Of a stretch of DNA of 64,000 nucleotides, positions 25,827 through 34,898 are shown in pieces; the first letter of the stretch is position 1, and each line of letters begins with the position of its first letter. The stretch comes from Actinomadura livida. Its GTDB lineage: Bacteria > Actinomycetota > Actinomycetes > Streptosporangiales > Streptosporangiaceae. The stretch spans positions 426,646 to 490,645 of the forward strand of contig NZ_BMRO01000006.1 in NCBI RefSeq assembly GCF_014648675.1, given 5' to 3'. The translations under genes were made by a program, and so were the position numbers. Under the pieces are notes generated by a model. It did not search any database, was not told the DNA's origin, and worked only from the letters and a program-made list of their open reading frames with translations.

Positions 25827-27200
25827 TCATACCCCGGACGGCAGCGTCTCCAGCTCACCACGTCCGGCGGCCTCCAGGTGCAGCGGAGTCAGTTCGGAGG
25901 TGGCCCGGAACCAGCACAGCGCGTCGTACCGGTCCGCGACCCTGGTCGGGACGTACTGGCGCCGGTCGCGGTCCGGGTCGTAGACGACGCCGATCGCCCG
26001 GTGCCCGAGCGTGTCGGTCAGGAAGTGCGGCTTGTCCGGCTCGGGCGGCACGATGAACAGCCCCCGGTGCAGCTCCGACTCCGCCAGCAGCGCCTCCAGC
26101 GACCCCGGCGCGGGCGCCGGGGCGTGCACGACCTCCATCGGCCCGCCCCAGCGCGGCGCCGCGACCACCTCGCCCGGCCCGCCGGCGAACCCGACCACCA
26201 CGGTCTCGTCCCGGCCGTGCCGGTCCCGGGCGAGCTGGCCGAGGCTCACCATCCCGGCCTCGGCCATGTCGGTCCCGCGGGCGTCGCCCACGTGCGTGTT
26301 GTGCGCCCACACGACGGCCTTGCCCTCACCGTCCGGAGGCGTGCCGCCGTGGAACTCCATGAGGCGGCCGAGGGTGTCGGCCATGTGGACGTCGCGGATG
26401 TTCCACGACTCCGGCCCCCCGTCGAGCATGGCGCGGTAGTACCGCTCGGCCCCCGCCGCGACCTCGGCGTTCTGCCGGGCGTCGAACAGCTCGGCCGGGT
26501 CGCGGGTGTCGCCGGGCTCCGCCGGCCTGCGCAGCTCGGTCAGCAGCGCGAGGACCTCGTCCCGGCACCCTTCCGGGACCAGGGCGGTGTTCCAGCCGTA
26601 CTCCCGCGGGTCCTCGCCGTGCGGCTCGAAGCAGCCGTACGCGTCCAGCGCCGCCTCCAGGTGCTCCGGCCGGTGCTCCGCCACGTGGTCGACGACGGCC
26701 CGCAGCGACTCCCACAGGCTGTAGACGTCGAGCCCGTAGAAGCCCGCGCGCTCGCCGGGCGGCAGGTCGGCGTTGCGGTCCCGCAGCCAGCGGCAGAACT
26801 TGGCGGTCTCCTCGTTGGCCCACATCCACGTCGGCCACCGCTCGTAGGCGTCCAGGACCTCGCGGGGATCTCGGGGCGATCCCGGTTCCAGCGTCACGGA
26901 GCGCCCGACCCTGCGGCAGTCCGGCCAGTCCCCCTCGACCGCGACGAACGAGAAACCCCGCTCGGCGATCAGCCGCCTGGTCAGGGCGGCCCGCCATGCG
27001 TAGTACTCGTGCGTGCCATGGCTCGCCTCGCCGATGAGGACGACGCGGGCGTCCCCGATCCTGTCCATCAGCGGGTCGAGGTCCCCCTCGACCTCCAGCG
27101 GCAGTACCGCGCCCAGCACGTCGTCCGCGGTGTTCGTCCCGGGGCCGGCTCCGGGACCCGTACGGGGGCTCGTGCCGGGGATCACCGCGACCCCCTCCAT
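25827..27200 (-). CDS. Erythromycin esterase family protein
   Basis: This 457-residue EreA/EreB-like hydrolase has the catalytic-histidine motif VLIGEASHGTHEYY (about 54-67), FVAVEGDWPDC, YGLDVYSLWESL and the conserved VVWAHNTHVGDARGTDM. Known Ere enzymes open macrolide lactones, but most family members in actinomycetes have unknown substrates, so resistance should not be assumed. It is transcribed toward the DUF427 gene, 45 bp apart. A Gly/Pro-rich N-terminal 25 residues may reflect a start further downstream. Confidence 0.85.
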   Translation of the reverse strand: MEGVAVIPGTSPRTGPGAGPGTNTADDVLGAVLPLEVEGDLDPLMDRIGDARVVLIGEASHGTHEYYAWRAALTRRLIAERGFSFVAVEGDWPDCRRVGRSVTLEPGSPRDPREVLDAYERWPTWMWANEETAKFCRWLRDRNADLPPGERAGFYGLDVYSLWESLRAVVDHVAEHRPEHLEAALDAYGCFEPHGEDPREYGWNTALVPEGCRDEVLALLTELRRPAEPGDTRDPAELFDARQNAEVAAGAERYYRAMLDGGPESWNIRDVHMADTLGRLMEFHGGTPPDGEGKAVVWAHNTHVGDARGTDMAEAGMVSLGQLARDRHGRDETVVVGFAGGPGEVVAAPRWGGPMEVVHAPAPAPGSLEALLAESELHRGLFIVPPEPDKPHFLTDTLGHRAIGVVYDPDRDRRQYVPTRVADRYDALCWFRATSELTPLHLEAAGRGELETLPSGV

Positions 27201-27510
27201 CCAACGGCAAAGCCAGCGTTTTCCAGCTGTTTACGGGTATTTGGAGTTTTTAGGTCGCACTTACTGCTTCTTGGGTGTGGCATCGCAGTTTTCCCCCTAT
27301 GTCGCCTTCCTCCTGCCCTTCCCGATATCCGGGCATCGATTCGCCGCGCGACGGCACGGATCAGGCGGCACGGGCGATCCGGCGGGCCACTCGGCCCGCC
27401 TTGGAAAACGCGACCGAGACGTGATGCGATTCGCCCACGAAACGGCAAAGGAATGGATAGCCTCCCATCGATAACTTTCAGTTGGTAAGGAAATCTGGAG
27501 CGCACTCCGC
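27201..27510. other. Intergenic region, relatively AT-rich
   Basis: This 310-bp divergent gap between the esterase-like gene and the DUF2637 gene has lower GC than its surroundings in its first 100 bp. It contains T-rich runs near 27219-27255 and GATAACTTT near 27472. It should hold promoters for both genes. No coding sequence or RNA is evident. Confidence 0.5.
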
Positions 27511-28620
27511 ATGAGCGTTGCCAACCGGGCACAGGTCATCACACGCTGGGGGGCCATAGCCTTCATGGCGACGGCGGTCGTGACCGCCACCGCCGGTGGC
27601 TTCGCCCAGTCCTACGCCGGCCTCTACCACTGGGCGCTGGAACACGGCCTGCGGGGCTGGAAGGCCGAATCGTTCCCGCTGCTGGTCGACCTGTTCATCA
27701 TCGTCGGGGAACTCGGCCTCTTCCTGCTGGCCATCGACGCCTTCGTGCTGCACCGCCGGGCCCTGATGAGCTGGCTCGACTTCTGCCTGCCGCTGAGCAT
27801 CGCGCTCGCCGGCTGGACGGCCAGCCTCATCTTCAACGTCGGCCACGTCGGCCAGAAGTCGTTCTCCTACCAGGCGACGGCCGCCGTCCCGCCGATCGTG
27901 TCGATGCTCGGCCTGTTCGTCCTGCTGCGGACGCTGCACCGCTACGTGTCGCAGCAGGCCCAGGAGGAACAGCCCAAGGCGCCGGAGCCGCAGACGCGCG
28001 CCCTCGCCGGGCCCGTCACGCTGAACCAGATCACGCTGATGCCGCTGCGGAACACCGGCCCGTTCCCGCAGATCCAGGTGCCCGGCCACTCCGGCAAGGC
28101 ACTGGAATCCGGCACCGCCGAGGAGGAGGCGGCCAAGGCCCGGGCCGCCGCGGCCCCCAAGGCCGCCGCCCAGCAGCCCGCACCGGCCATGCGCGCCGAG
28201 GCCCCGGCACCCCCGCCGGCCCCGGCCGAAGCCCCGGTCCCGGAGCCCGAGCCCGAACTGGCCGTCGTCAGCGCCGCCGCACGCGGCAGCCTCAACGGCC
28301 ACGGCGACTACGGCGTGGCCACCGAGCCGCCCGCCCCCGCACCCGATCCGGAGGCGCTGCGCGCCCTCGTCATCGACGTCCTGGAGCGCCGCCACGGCGA
28401 CGTGGCCGGGACGCTCGCCGAGGTCAGGGCCGCGGGCCACGTCTGCAACGAGGCCGAGATCCAGCGGATCAGCGACAACCACTGGTTCCCGTACGCGGTG
28501 TACCGGCTGCTCGCCAAGCACCACGGCGACGGCGAACTCGTCGCCGCGGAGCTGACGTCGCAGGGCATCGTCTACGACCGGGCCATGCTGGACGAGCTCG
28601 TCCGTTCCTGGCGCGTCTGA
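27511..28620 (+). CDS. DUF2637 membrane protein (SpdB-like)
   Basis: This 369-residue protein has four N-terminal membrane helices (about 10-145: AIAFMATAVVTATAGGFAQS, LLVDLFIIVGELGLFLLAID, FCLPLSIALAGWTASLIFNV and IVSMLGLFVLLRTL), matching DUF2637. DUF2637 is related to the SpdB spread proteins of actinomycete conjugative plasmids. A long Ala/Pro/Glu-rich linker follows (about 150-285), and then two similar helical repeats (VIDVLERRHGDVAGTLAEVR, then YRLLAKHHGDGELVAAELTS). ATG 27511 has GGAG 10 nt upstream. No transfer (TraB/FtsK), integrase or replication gene is nearby, so this is a chromosomal stand-alone copy. Confidence 0.75.
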   Translation: MSVANRAQVITRWGAIAFMATAVVTATAGGFAQSYAGLYHWALEHGLRGWKAESFPLLVDLFIIVGELGLFLLAIDAFVLHRRALMSWLDFCLPLSIALAGWTASLIFNVGHVGQKSFSYQATAAVPPIVSMLGLFVLLRTLHRYVSQQAQEEQPKAPEPQTRALAGPVTLNQITLMPLRNTGPFPQIQVPGHSGKALESGTAEEEAAKARAAAAPKAAAQQPAPAMRAEAPAPPPAPAEAPVPEPEPELAVVSAAARGSLNGHGDYGVATEPPAPAPDPEALRALVIDVLERRHGDVAGTLAEVRAAGHVCNEAEIQRISDNHWFPYAVYRLLAKHHGDGELVAAELTSQGIVYDRAMLDELVRSWRV

Positions 28621-28640
28621 CGGCCAGGTCCATACGGCGA

Positions 28641-28692
28641 GAACGGGTACGGTCCCTCCCCGGCACCTTCGGGGACGGGACCGTACCCGTTC
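28641..28692. terminator. Long bidirectional hairpin terminator
   Basis: A perfect 16-bp outer stem (28641-28656 with 28677-28692) encloses a 6-bp inner stem TCCCCG/CGGGGA and a 7-nt loop, with one bulged base at 28676. It lies between the convergent DUF2637 and SDR genes. Confidence 0.85.
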
Positions 28693-28714
28693 CCGTCCGC
28701 GCCGCGGGCCGCGC

Positions 28715-29470
28715 CTACCCGCCGGGCCGCCGCTCCTGGGACGGATCGGTGCGCAGCCGCGCGTGCAGGCCGCCGTCCACCCGCAGGACGTGCCCGTTGA
28801 GCTGCGCCGCCGCCGACGACGCCAGGTACAGCGTCGCGTCGGCGACCTCCTCCGGCGCGGTGGTGCGGCCCGCCGGGAGGTCGGCCGCGGGCCGCACGTC
28901 CCCGACCACGCTGGCCGGCGCGACGCAGTTGGCGCGGATGCCGAGGCCGCCGAGCTCCACCGCGATCGCGCGGCTGAGGGCCTCGACGCCCGCCTTGGTC
29001 ACGTCGTAGGCGCTCTGGTCCTCGTGCGCGCGGGAGCCGCCGGGCGACGACATGGAGACGATCGCGCCGCCGCGCCCCTGCTCGCGCCAGTACCGCACGG
29101 CGCGCACCGACAGCAGGTACGCCGAGCGCAGGTTCGCGGCGATCACCGCGTCCCAGACGTCCGCGCCGATGTCGATGAACGGGGTGCGCAGCTCGGTCAT
29201 CGCGGCGTTGTTCACCAGCACGTCCAGCCCGCCGTCCCGGAGCAGCCGCTCGAACACGGCGTCGGCGACGTCCTCGCGCGCCAGGTCACCGGACATCGCA
29301 CTGACCCGCGGCAGGCCGTCGAACACCTTGAGCCCCTCGGCGTCCACGTCCACAGCGAGCACATCCGCCCCAGCGTCCGCGAAGCGCCGCACCAGCACCC
29401 GGCCGATGAGCCCCGCCGCCCCGGTGACCAGCACCCGCTCCCCGCTGAAGTCGAACCGCACCCCGCTCAC
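28715..29470 (-). CDS. SDR family NAD(P)-dependent oxidoreductase
   Basis: This 251-residue classical short-chain dehydrogenase has the cofactor motif VTGAAGLIGR, a D at the end of strand 2 (VLAVDVDAEG, favouring NAD), NNAAM, serine in IVSMSSPGGS, the catalytic YDVTK and the C-terminal LRVDGGL. It reduces or oxidises a sugar, polyol or hydroxy acid. It is the last gene of the minus-strand LacI/ABC-transporter operon, 46 bp after the second permease. This suggests it acts on the imported substrate. Confidence 0.88.
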   Translation of the reverse strand: MSGVRFDFSGERVLVTGAAGLIGRVLVRRFADAGADVLAVDVDAEGLKVFDGLPRVSAMSGDLAREDVADAVFERLLRDGGLDVLVNNAAMTELRTPFIDIGADVWDAVIAANLRSAYLLSVRAVRYWREQGRGGAIVSMSSPGGSRAHEDQSAYDVTKAGVEALSRAIAVELGGLGIRANCVAPASVVGDVRPAADLPAGRTTAPEEVADATLYLASSAAAQLNGHVLRVDGGLHARLRTDPSQERRPGG

Positions 29471-29516
29471 GGGTTCGTGCCCGCTCGGGTCCGGCCGACG
29501 ATGAGATGCGTGGAGT

Positions 29517-30383
29517 TCATTCGCTGGGAGCCTCCCTTACCTGGGCGACGATCTGGGTCGGGTTGACGAACATCAGGGCGACGAGGAGCAGCAGGGCCGA
29601 GAGCGCCATGTAGATCACGGCCATGGCGTCGATGGCCTGGGCGGCGCGGATGCCCGGGGTGAAGGCGGCGCTGTACAGCGCGACGATCAGGGTCTGGCTG
29701 TCGGCGTCGGCTACCAGGAAGGTCAGCTCGAACATCGCGACGGTCCGCACCAGCACCAGTATTCCGGCGGCGAGGATGCCGGGCAGCAGCAGCGGCACCA
29801 GCACCCGCGCGAACACCTGCCGGGTGCGGGCGCCGCACATCCGCGCCGCCGACTCCACGTTGGTGTCGATCTGCTCGACGAACGGGGTCATGACGAGGAT
29901 GACGAACGGCAGCGCCGGCACGAGGTTCGCCGCGATGACGCCCGTCATCGTCCCGGCCAGGTGCACCTTGTACAGGACGGTGGCGAGCGGGATGCCGTAG
30001 GTGATCGGCGGCAGCAGCACCGGCAGCAGCAGGAGGAACATCACGACGCGCTTGCCGGGGAAGTCGCGCCGGGCCAGCGCGTATCCGGCGGGCACGCCGA
30101 TCAGCAGCGACAGCGCCACCACGATGAGCGTGATCTGGAGCGTCACCGACAGCACCTCGCCGAGCGCGAACTCGTCCCAGGCGCCGGCGTACCAGGCGGT
30201 CGTGAAGCTCTCCGGCAGCCACCCGTCGAACCACCTGGTGCCGAACGAGTTGACCACCACGGAGAGGATCAGCGCGGCCAGGTTGAGCAGGAAGAACGCG
30301 ACGGCCGCCCAGACGAACCAGGCTCCGGGGCGGCCCTTCCGCAGGAGCCTGCGGCCGGCCGGGGCCGCGATGGTCGCCGTCAT
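29517..30383 (-). CDS. ABC transporter permease (PotC-like)
   Basis: This 288-residue inner-membrane permease has about six helices, starting WFVWAAVAFFLLNLAALILS. The EAA loop that contacts the ATPase is visible as SAARMCGARTRQVFARVLVP. It is the second permease of the importer, and its ATG overlaps the stop of the first by ATGA (30380-30383). Confidence 0.9.
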   Translation of the reverse strand: MTATIAAPAGRRLLRKGRPGAWFVWAAVAFFLLNLAALILSVVVNSFGTRWFDGWLPESFTTAWYAGAWDEFALGEVLSVTLQITLIVVALSLLIGVPAGYALARRDFPGKRVVMFLLLLPVLLPPITYGIPLATVLYKVHLAGTMTGVIAANLVPALPFVILVMTPFVEQIDTNVESAARMCGARTRQVFARVLVPLLLPGILAAGILVLVRTVAMFELTFLVADADSQTLIVALYSAAFTPGIRAAQAIDAMAVIYMALSALLLLVALMFVNPTQIVAQVREAPSE

Positions 30384-31309
30384 GATCCCTTGCCTCCCGT
30401 CGCGGGCCCGGTGTACAGGCGGCCGCGCAGCAGCAGCGCGACCGAGATGACGAGCAGCTCGAACACCCCCATCAGCACGGCGATGGTCGAGGCCATCGAG
30501 TAGTCGTACTTCTCGAACGCCGCCTGGTAGGCCGCGATCGCCATCACCCGCGTCTCCCCCGCCGGCTCGCCGACGAGGGTCGCGGACGGGAACACCGAGA
30601 ACGCCAGCACGAACGTGAGCACGAACGTGGTGGCCAGGCCCGGCGCCAGCAGCGGCAGGACGATCCGCCGCATCCGCTGCCAGGGCCCGGCGCCGAGCGT
30701 GGCCGCGGCCCGCTCCAGGGTCGGGTCGATCCCCGACATGTAGGCGAGCACCAGCAGGAACGCGAACGGGAACCCGGTGATGATCAGCGAGAACAGCACG
30801 CCCCAGTAGTTGTAGATCAGCCGGACGGGCTCGTCGGCGAGCCCGGTGTCGAGCAGCACCCGGTTGAACCAGCCCTTGGGGCCGAGGTAGCGCAGCAGCC
30901 CGTCCGCGACGAGGACGGTGCCGAGCGTCACCGGCAGGACCAGCGCCGCCGTCAGCAGCCGCCGCCCCCGGAACCGCCCGCGCAGCCGGTACGCGATCGG
31001 CACCGACGCGCCGACGTTGATCAGCGCGGCGGGGACGGCGAGCCGGAGCGTCTTCCAGACGGTGCTCCGCTCGTAGGAGTCCCTGAAGAATCCCGTGTAG
31101 TTGCCGAGGGGGCCGCCGCCGTCCTTCGGCTGCAGCGACAGGCCCACCCCGTACAGCATCGGGTAGACGAACAGCAGCCCGACGACCAGGACCGCGGGCA
31201 CGAGCAGGAACAGCACCCGGTCGACGCCGCGTTCGGCGAGCCGGTGCCGCAGACCGCTGCGCCGCGGCACCGGCGCCTTCGGGGGGCGCGCGGGGGCCTC
31301 AACCGCCAT
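30380..31309 (-). CDS. ABC transporter permease (PotB-like)
   Basis: This 309-residue permease has six helices, beginning LFLLVPAVLVVGLLFVYPML after a basic Pro-rich N-terminus, and the EAA motif AAATLGAGPWQRMRRIVLPL. It forms the heterodimeric channel with the downstream permease. Its start overlaps the ATPase gene by 11 bp, indicating tight translational coupling. Confidence 0.9.
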   Translation of the reverse strand: MAVEAPARPPKAPVPRRSGLRHRLAERGVDRVLFLLVPAVLVVGLLFVYPMLYGVGLSLQPKDGGGPLGNYTGFFRDSYERSTVWKTLRLAVPAALINVGASVPIAYRLRGRFRGRRLLTAALVLPVTLGTVLVADGLLRYLGPKGWFNRVLLDTGLADEPVRLIYNYWGVLFSLIITGFPFAFLLVLAYMSGIDPTLERAAATLGAGPWQRMRRIVLPLLAPGLATTFVLTFVLAFSVFPSATLVGEPAGETRVMAIAAYQAAFEKYDYSMASTIAVLMGVFELLVISVALLLRGRLYTGPATGGKGS

Positions 31310-32495
31310 CGCGCGCTCCGGTCCCGGCGGCGGGGTCCTCGAACGCCTCCCCGTTTCCGGACAGGGCGTCCTGCGCGCCGTCCCCGAACACGAGGACGCG
31401 TTCGGGCGCGACGGTCAGCGCGACCCTGTCCCCCGGCGCGATCCGCTCGGGTGAGCGGAAGTGGACGACGCGGCCGTCGTCCATCACGCCCTCGGCGGCG
31501 ACCTCGCGCCCGTGGAACTCCGACACCTCGACCCTGACCGCCATGACGTTCTCCCCCGCGGTCGAGCCGGGCGGCCCGGCGACGCGGAGGTCCTCGGGAC
31601 GGACGGCGGCGACCGCCCGCGGCCCCGGGACCGGCTGCCGGGCCACCCCGGTCAGCACGAGACCGCCCTCGTTCCCGACCGTCACCCGGCCGCCGGCCTC
31701 CGCCGGCCCGCCGCCCGCGAGGACGGGCAGCTCCAGCAGGTTCCGGTAGCCCATGAACCCGGCGATGTAGGCGCTGGCGGGGTGGGTGTAGACCTCCTCC
31801 GGCGTCCCGATCTGCTCGACCTCGCCGGACCGCAGCACCACGACCCGGTCGGCGAGCGCGAGCGCCTCCTCCTGGTCGTGCGTCACGTACACGGTCGTCA
31901 GGCCGAGGTCCTGGTGGATGCGGCGGATCTCGGTGCGCATCTGGACGCGCAGCTTGGCGTCCAGGTTGGACAGCGGCTCGTCCATCAGCACCAGCTTCGG
32001 CCGCAGCACGATCGCGCGGGCGATCGCCACCCGCTGCTGCTGCCCGCCCGACAACTGGCCGGGCAGCTTGTCCGCGTGCTCGGTCAGCTCCACCGTCCGC
32101 AGCGCCTCGTCCACCCGCCGGGCCGTCTCCGCCTTGCCGGTCCGCCGGACCGACAGGCCGAACGCGACGTTCTTGCGGACGGACAGGTGCGGGAACAGCG
32201 CGTAGTTCTGGAACACCATCCCGAACCCGCGCCGCTCCGGCGGCAGCGTGTCGACGCGCTGCCCGTCCAGCCAGATCTCGCCTTCGGAGAGGGGCAGCAG
32301 GCCGGCGAGGCAGTTCAGCGCCGTCGACTTGCCGCATCCGGACGGCCCGAGCAGGGCGATGAACTCACCGCCCTCGATCCGCAGGTCGAAGCCGCTCAGC
32401 GCGGTCGCCCTGCCGAACCGGCGGGTCACCCCGTCCAGGCGCAGGTGCCCGAACGCCGCGCGCGCGTCCTTCTCCAGCACGGTCTGCGCCGTCAC
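31299..32495 (-). CDS. ABC transporter ATP-binding protein (PotA/CysA-like)
   Basis: This 398-residue importer ATPase shows Walker A GPSGCGKST, Q-loop MVFQNYALFPH, signature LSGGQQQRVAIARA, Walker B VLMDEPLSNLD and H-loop VTHDQ. A TOBE-type C-terminal regulatory region begins near residue 245. It powers the two permeases. The start is ATG 32495, overlapping the stop of the binding-protein gene by ATGA (32492-32495). The domain set matches polyamine, iron and phosphonate importers, so the class does not fix the substrate. Confidence 0.92.
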   Translation of the reverse strand: MTAQTVLEKDARAAFGHLRLDGVTRRFGRATALSGFDLRIEGGEFIALLGPSGCGKSTALNCLAGLLPLSEGEIWLDGQRVDTLPPERRGFGMVFQNYALFPHLSVRKNVAFGLSVRRTGKAETARRVDEALRTVELTEHADKLPGQLSGGQQQRVAIARAIVLRPKLVLMDEPLSNLDAKLRVQMRTEIRRIHQDLGLTTVYVTHDQEEALALADRVVVLRSGEVEQIGTPEEVYTHPASAYIAGFMGYRNLLELPVLAGGGPAEAGGRVTVGNEGGLVLTGVARQPVPGPRAVAAVRPEDLRVAGPPGSTAGENVMAVRVEVSEFHGREVAAEGVMDDGRVVHFRSPERIAPGDRVALTVAPERVLVFGDGAQDALSGNGEAFEDPAAGTGARDGG

Positions 32496-33712
32496 TGCTT
32501 CTTGACCTTCTGGCCGCCGATCTCCCGGTCCCAGCGGTCGAACGCGGCGACGAGGGACTTGGCGTCGAGCGGCGGGGCCTTCGGGTGGTCGGCGATGAGC
32601 TTGTCGTACTCGGGCCGCCCGTACTCCTCGATGGCCTTCCGGCTGTCGGCCGGCGCCATGTCCAGCGTCACGCCCTTCACGGCCGGGCCCGGGTAGAAGT
32701 AGCCCTTGTCGAAGGTGATCGCCTGCTGCTGCGGCTGGAGCGAGAACTTCATCAGGTCGAGCAGGACGGCGAGCTTCTCACCGGACACGCCCTTGGGGAC
32801 GACCATGTAGTGCGCATCGGTGACCCAGGTGAAGCCCTCCAGCGCCTGGATCTCGACGTCCTTCGGCACCTGGCCGAGCACGCGCGGGTTGATGTCCCAG
32901 CCGGTGGTGCTGAGGATGATGTCGCGGGAGCCCTCACCGAGCTCCTGCATCGTCTGCGTGGTGCCGCTCGGGTAGTACTCGATGTACCGGTCGAGGTCCT
33001 TGAGGTACTTCCAGGTCTTGTCCCACCCGTTCTCCGGGTCCATGGGGTCGGAGTCGCCGAGGATGTAGGGAAGGCCCATCAGCCACGTCCTGCCCGGCCC
33101 CGAGTTGGACGGACGGGCGTACATCAGCTTCTTGGGGTTGGCCTTGGCCCACTCCAGCAGTTCATCCGCCGTCGAGGGCGGGTCGGACACCGACTTGGGG
33201 TTGTACTCCAGCAGCGGCCCGGACGGGTAGTAGGTGACGACCACACCCTGGCCCTGCGCCAGGTCCTGCATCTTGGACGCGGGCTCCAGGTACTGCGACT
33301 TCAGGTCGGGCAGCTTGTCGGAGTACTTGCCGAGGAGATCGACCCACAGCCCCTGCTCCAGCCCGGCGGACAGGCCGTCGGTGCCGGTCAGCACGAGGTC
33401 GATGTCGAGCTGCCCGGCGTCCTGCTGCGCCTTGACCTTGCCGGCCAGCTCCGGCGACGTCGCCTTCGTGTAGGTGATCTTGCTGATGAGCTCCGGGTGC
33501 TCCCTGCGGTAGTTCTCGAAGATCTGCTCGGTGAGCTGCAGGTTCCCGGCGACGTCGATGACGTTCAGCGTGACGGCCTCGGACGGCAGCCGCACGTCCG
33601 CGGCGGACGGCTCGGACGCGCCGCCGCCGTCCGAACCGGGCGCGCCGCACCCGGCGAGCAGGAGGCCGGCGGCGGTCGCGAGGGTCAGCAGGGCGGATCG
33701 AGGAGTTCTCAT
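32492..33712 (-). CDS. ABC transporter substrate-binding lipoprotein
   Basis: This 406-residue family 1 solute-binding lipoprotein has a signal peptide with lipobox LLAGC (Cys at about 22), then a Ser/Gly linker and the bilobal binding domain (VTLNVIDVAGNLQLTEQIFE, then DIDLVLTGTDGLSAGLEQGL, then ILSTTGWDINPRVLG). It captures the substrate outside the membrane. The ligand is not recognisable; similarity is to PotD/FbpA-type proteins. It is the first gene after the LacI regulator (77-bp gap) and is coupled to the ATPase. Confidence 0.88.
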   Translation of the reverse strand: MRTPRSALLTLATAAGLLLAGCGAPGSDGGGASEPSAADVRLPSEAVTLNVIDVAGNLQLTEQIFENYRREHPELISKITYTKATSPELAGKVKAQQDAGQLDIDLVLTGTDGLSAGLEQGLWVDLLGKYSDKLPDLKSQYLEPASKMQDLAQGQGVVVTYYPSGPLLEYNPKSVSDPPSTADELLEWAKANPKKLMYARPSNSGPGRTWLMGLPYILGDSDPMDPENGWDKTWKYLKDLDRYIEYYPSGTTQTMQELGEGSRDIILSTTGWDINPRVLGQVPKDVEIQALEGFTWVTDAHYMVVPKGVSGEKLAVLLDLMKFSLQPQQQAITFDKGYFYPGPAVKGVTLDMAPADSRKAIEEYGRPEYDKLIADHPKAPPLDAKSLVAAFDRWDREIGGQKVKKQ

Positions 33713-33789
33713 GGGGTGGGTCCTCCTGGCAGGACGCTGTGGTCCCGTGTCGTGGTCCCGAGTTCGCGGTCCCGGTGGCCGGGCCGGGC

Positions 33790-34809
33790 TCACACCGGCC
33801 CGGTGGTGCCTCTGATGAGGAGTCGGGTCGCCAGCTCCGCGGCCGGCGGCAGGGGAGGCGCCTTCGGCGCCCCGGGGTCGAGCATCGAGTGCATGGTGGC
33901 GGCCGCCGCCCGCGACACCGCGTCCACGGGGATGGCCACCGTCGTGAGAGGGGGGTTGGTCATGGACGCCATCGGGATGTCGTCGAAGCCGACGATGCTG
34001 AGCCCCCGCCCGCCGGGCTCGTTCGGCACGGGGACGCCCCGCGCGGTGACCCGCGACAGGACCCCGAGCGCGACCAGGTCGTTGTAGGCGAAGACCGCGG
34101 ACACGCCGGCGGCGAGCACCTCGTCCGCGGCCCGGTAGCCGTCGGTGAACCGCGGCTCGTACGGGCCGAGGTCGACCAGCTCGATGCCGCGCTCCGCGCA
34201 CGCGACGCCGAGGAACCTGCGCCGCCGCCGGTTCGACCAGGAGTTCGCGGGACCGGACAGGTACGCGCACCGCCGGTGGCCGAGCGCGTGGACGTGCGCG
34301 ACCGCCTGGTCCATGCCGGGCTGGAAGTCCTGCAGGATCGACGGCGCCGCGCGGCTCGTCCGGTTGGCGAGGACCACGGTCGTCTTGGCCGCGATGGCGC
34401 GCAGCCGCGTCCCGGACATGCGGGGGGCGCACAGGATCAGCCCGTCCACCCGCTCGACCATGGCCTCGGCCAGCCTGACCTCCGTCGCCGTGTCCTCGTC
34501 GGTGTCGGCCAGGAACACCGCGTACTCGGTGTCCCTGAAGTACGCCTCCACCCCCTTGATGAACGGCGCGAAGAACGGGTTGGCGATGTCGGGGACGATC
34601 AGCCCGACGTTGCGGGTCCGCCCGAGGACCAGCGACTGCGCCGCGCGGTTCGGCTGGTAGCCGAGCCGCTCGGCGCATTCGAGCACGCGGCGCCGGGTCT
34701 CGGCGTTCACGAGCTCCGGGGAGTTCAGCGCACGCGAGACCGTCGAGGGCGAGACCCCCGCGAGGCTCGCCACGGCCCGGATCGAGGCCCGGGTGCTGTC
34801 CGCGCTCAT
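33790..34809 (-). CDS. LacI family transcriptional regulator
   Basis: This 339-residue repressor has an N-terminal HTH (IRAVASLAGVSPSTVSRALN) and hinge (GYQPNRAAQSLVLGRTRNVG), followed by a periplasmic-binding-like effector domain (LIVPDIANPFFAPFIKGVEA, and SIVGFDDIPMASMTNPPLTT). It heads the importer operon and is probably its ligand-dependent repressor. A LacI-type operator lies 13 bp before its start. Confidence 0.92.
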   Translation of the reverse strand: MSADSTRASIRAVASLAGVSPSTVSRALNSPELVNAETRRRVLECAERLGYQPNRAAQSLVLGRTRNVGLIVPDIANPFFAPFIKGVEAYFRDTEYAVFLADTDEDTATEVRLAEAMVERVDGLILCAPRMSGTRLRAIAAKTTVVLANRTSRAAPSILQDFQPGMDQAVAHVHALGHRRCAYLSGPANSWSNRRRRRFLGVACAERGIELVDLGPYEPRFTDGYRAADEVLAAGVSAVFAYNDLVALGVLSRVTARGVPVPNEPGGRGLSIVGFDDIPMASMTNPPLTTVAIPVDAVSRAAAATMHSMLDPGAPKAPPLPPAAELATRLLIRGTTGPV

Positions 34810-34821
34810 GGCGACGAGTAT

Positions 34822-34833
34822 GAAAACGTTTGC
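34822..34833. promoter_or_regulatory. LacI-type operator
   Basis: GAAAACGTTTGC, centred on the palindrome AAACGTTT (34824-34831), fits the CG-centred operators of the LacI family. It lies just upstream of the LacI gene and the importer operon, suggesting autoregulation. Confidence 0.65.
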
Positions 34834-34898
34834 GGAACAGTGTCAATGGCGGGCGCGAAGAATCCGCGCCCGTGACCGACCCGTGACCTTCGCCGTGC

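Noticed and set aside
25827..27200. Macrolide resistance gene
   Set aside because: Membership in the erythromycin esterase family does not prove macrolide hydrolysis; most actinomycete members are uncharacterised and no macrolide genes are nearby.
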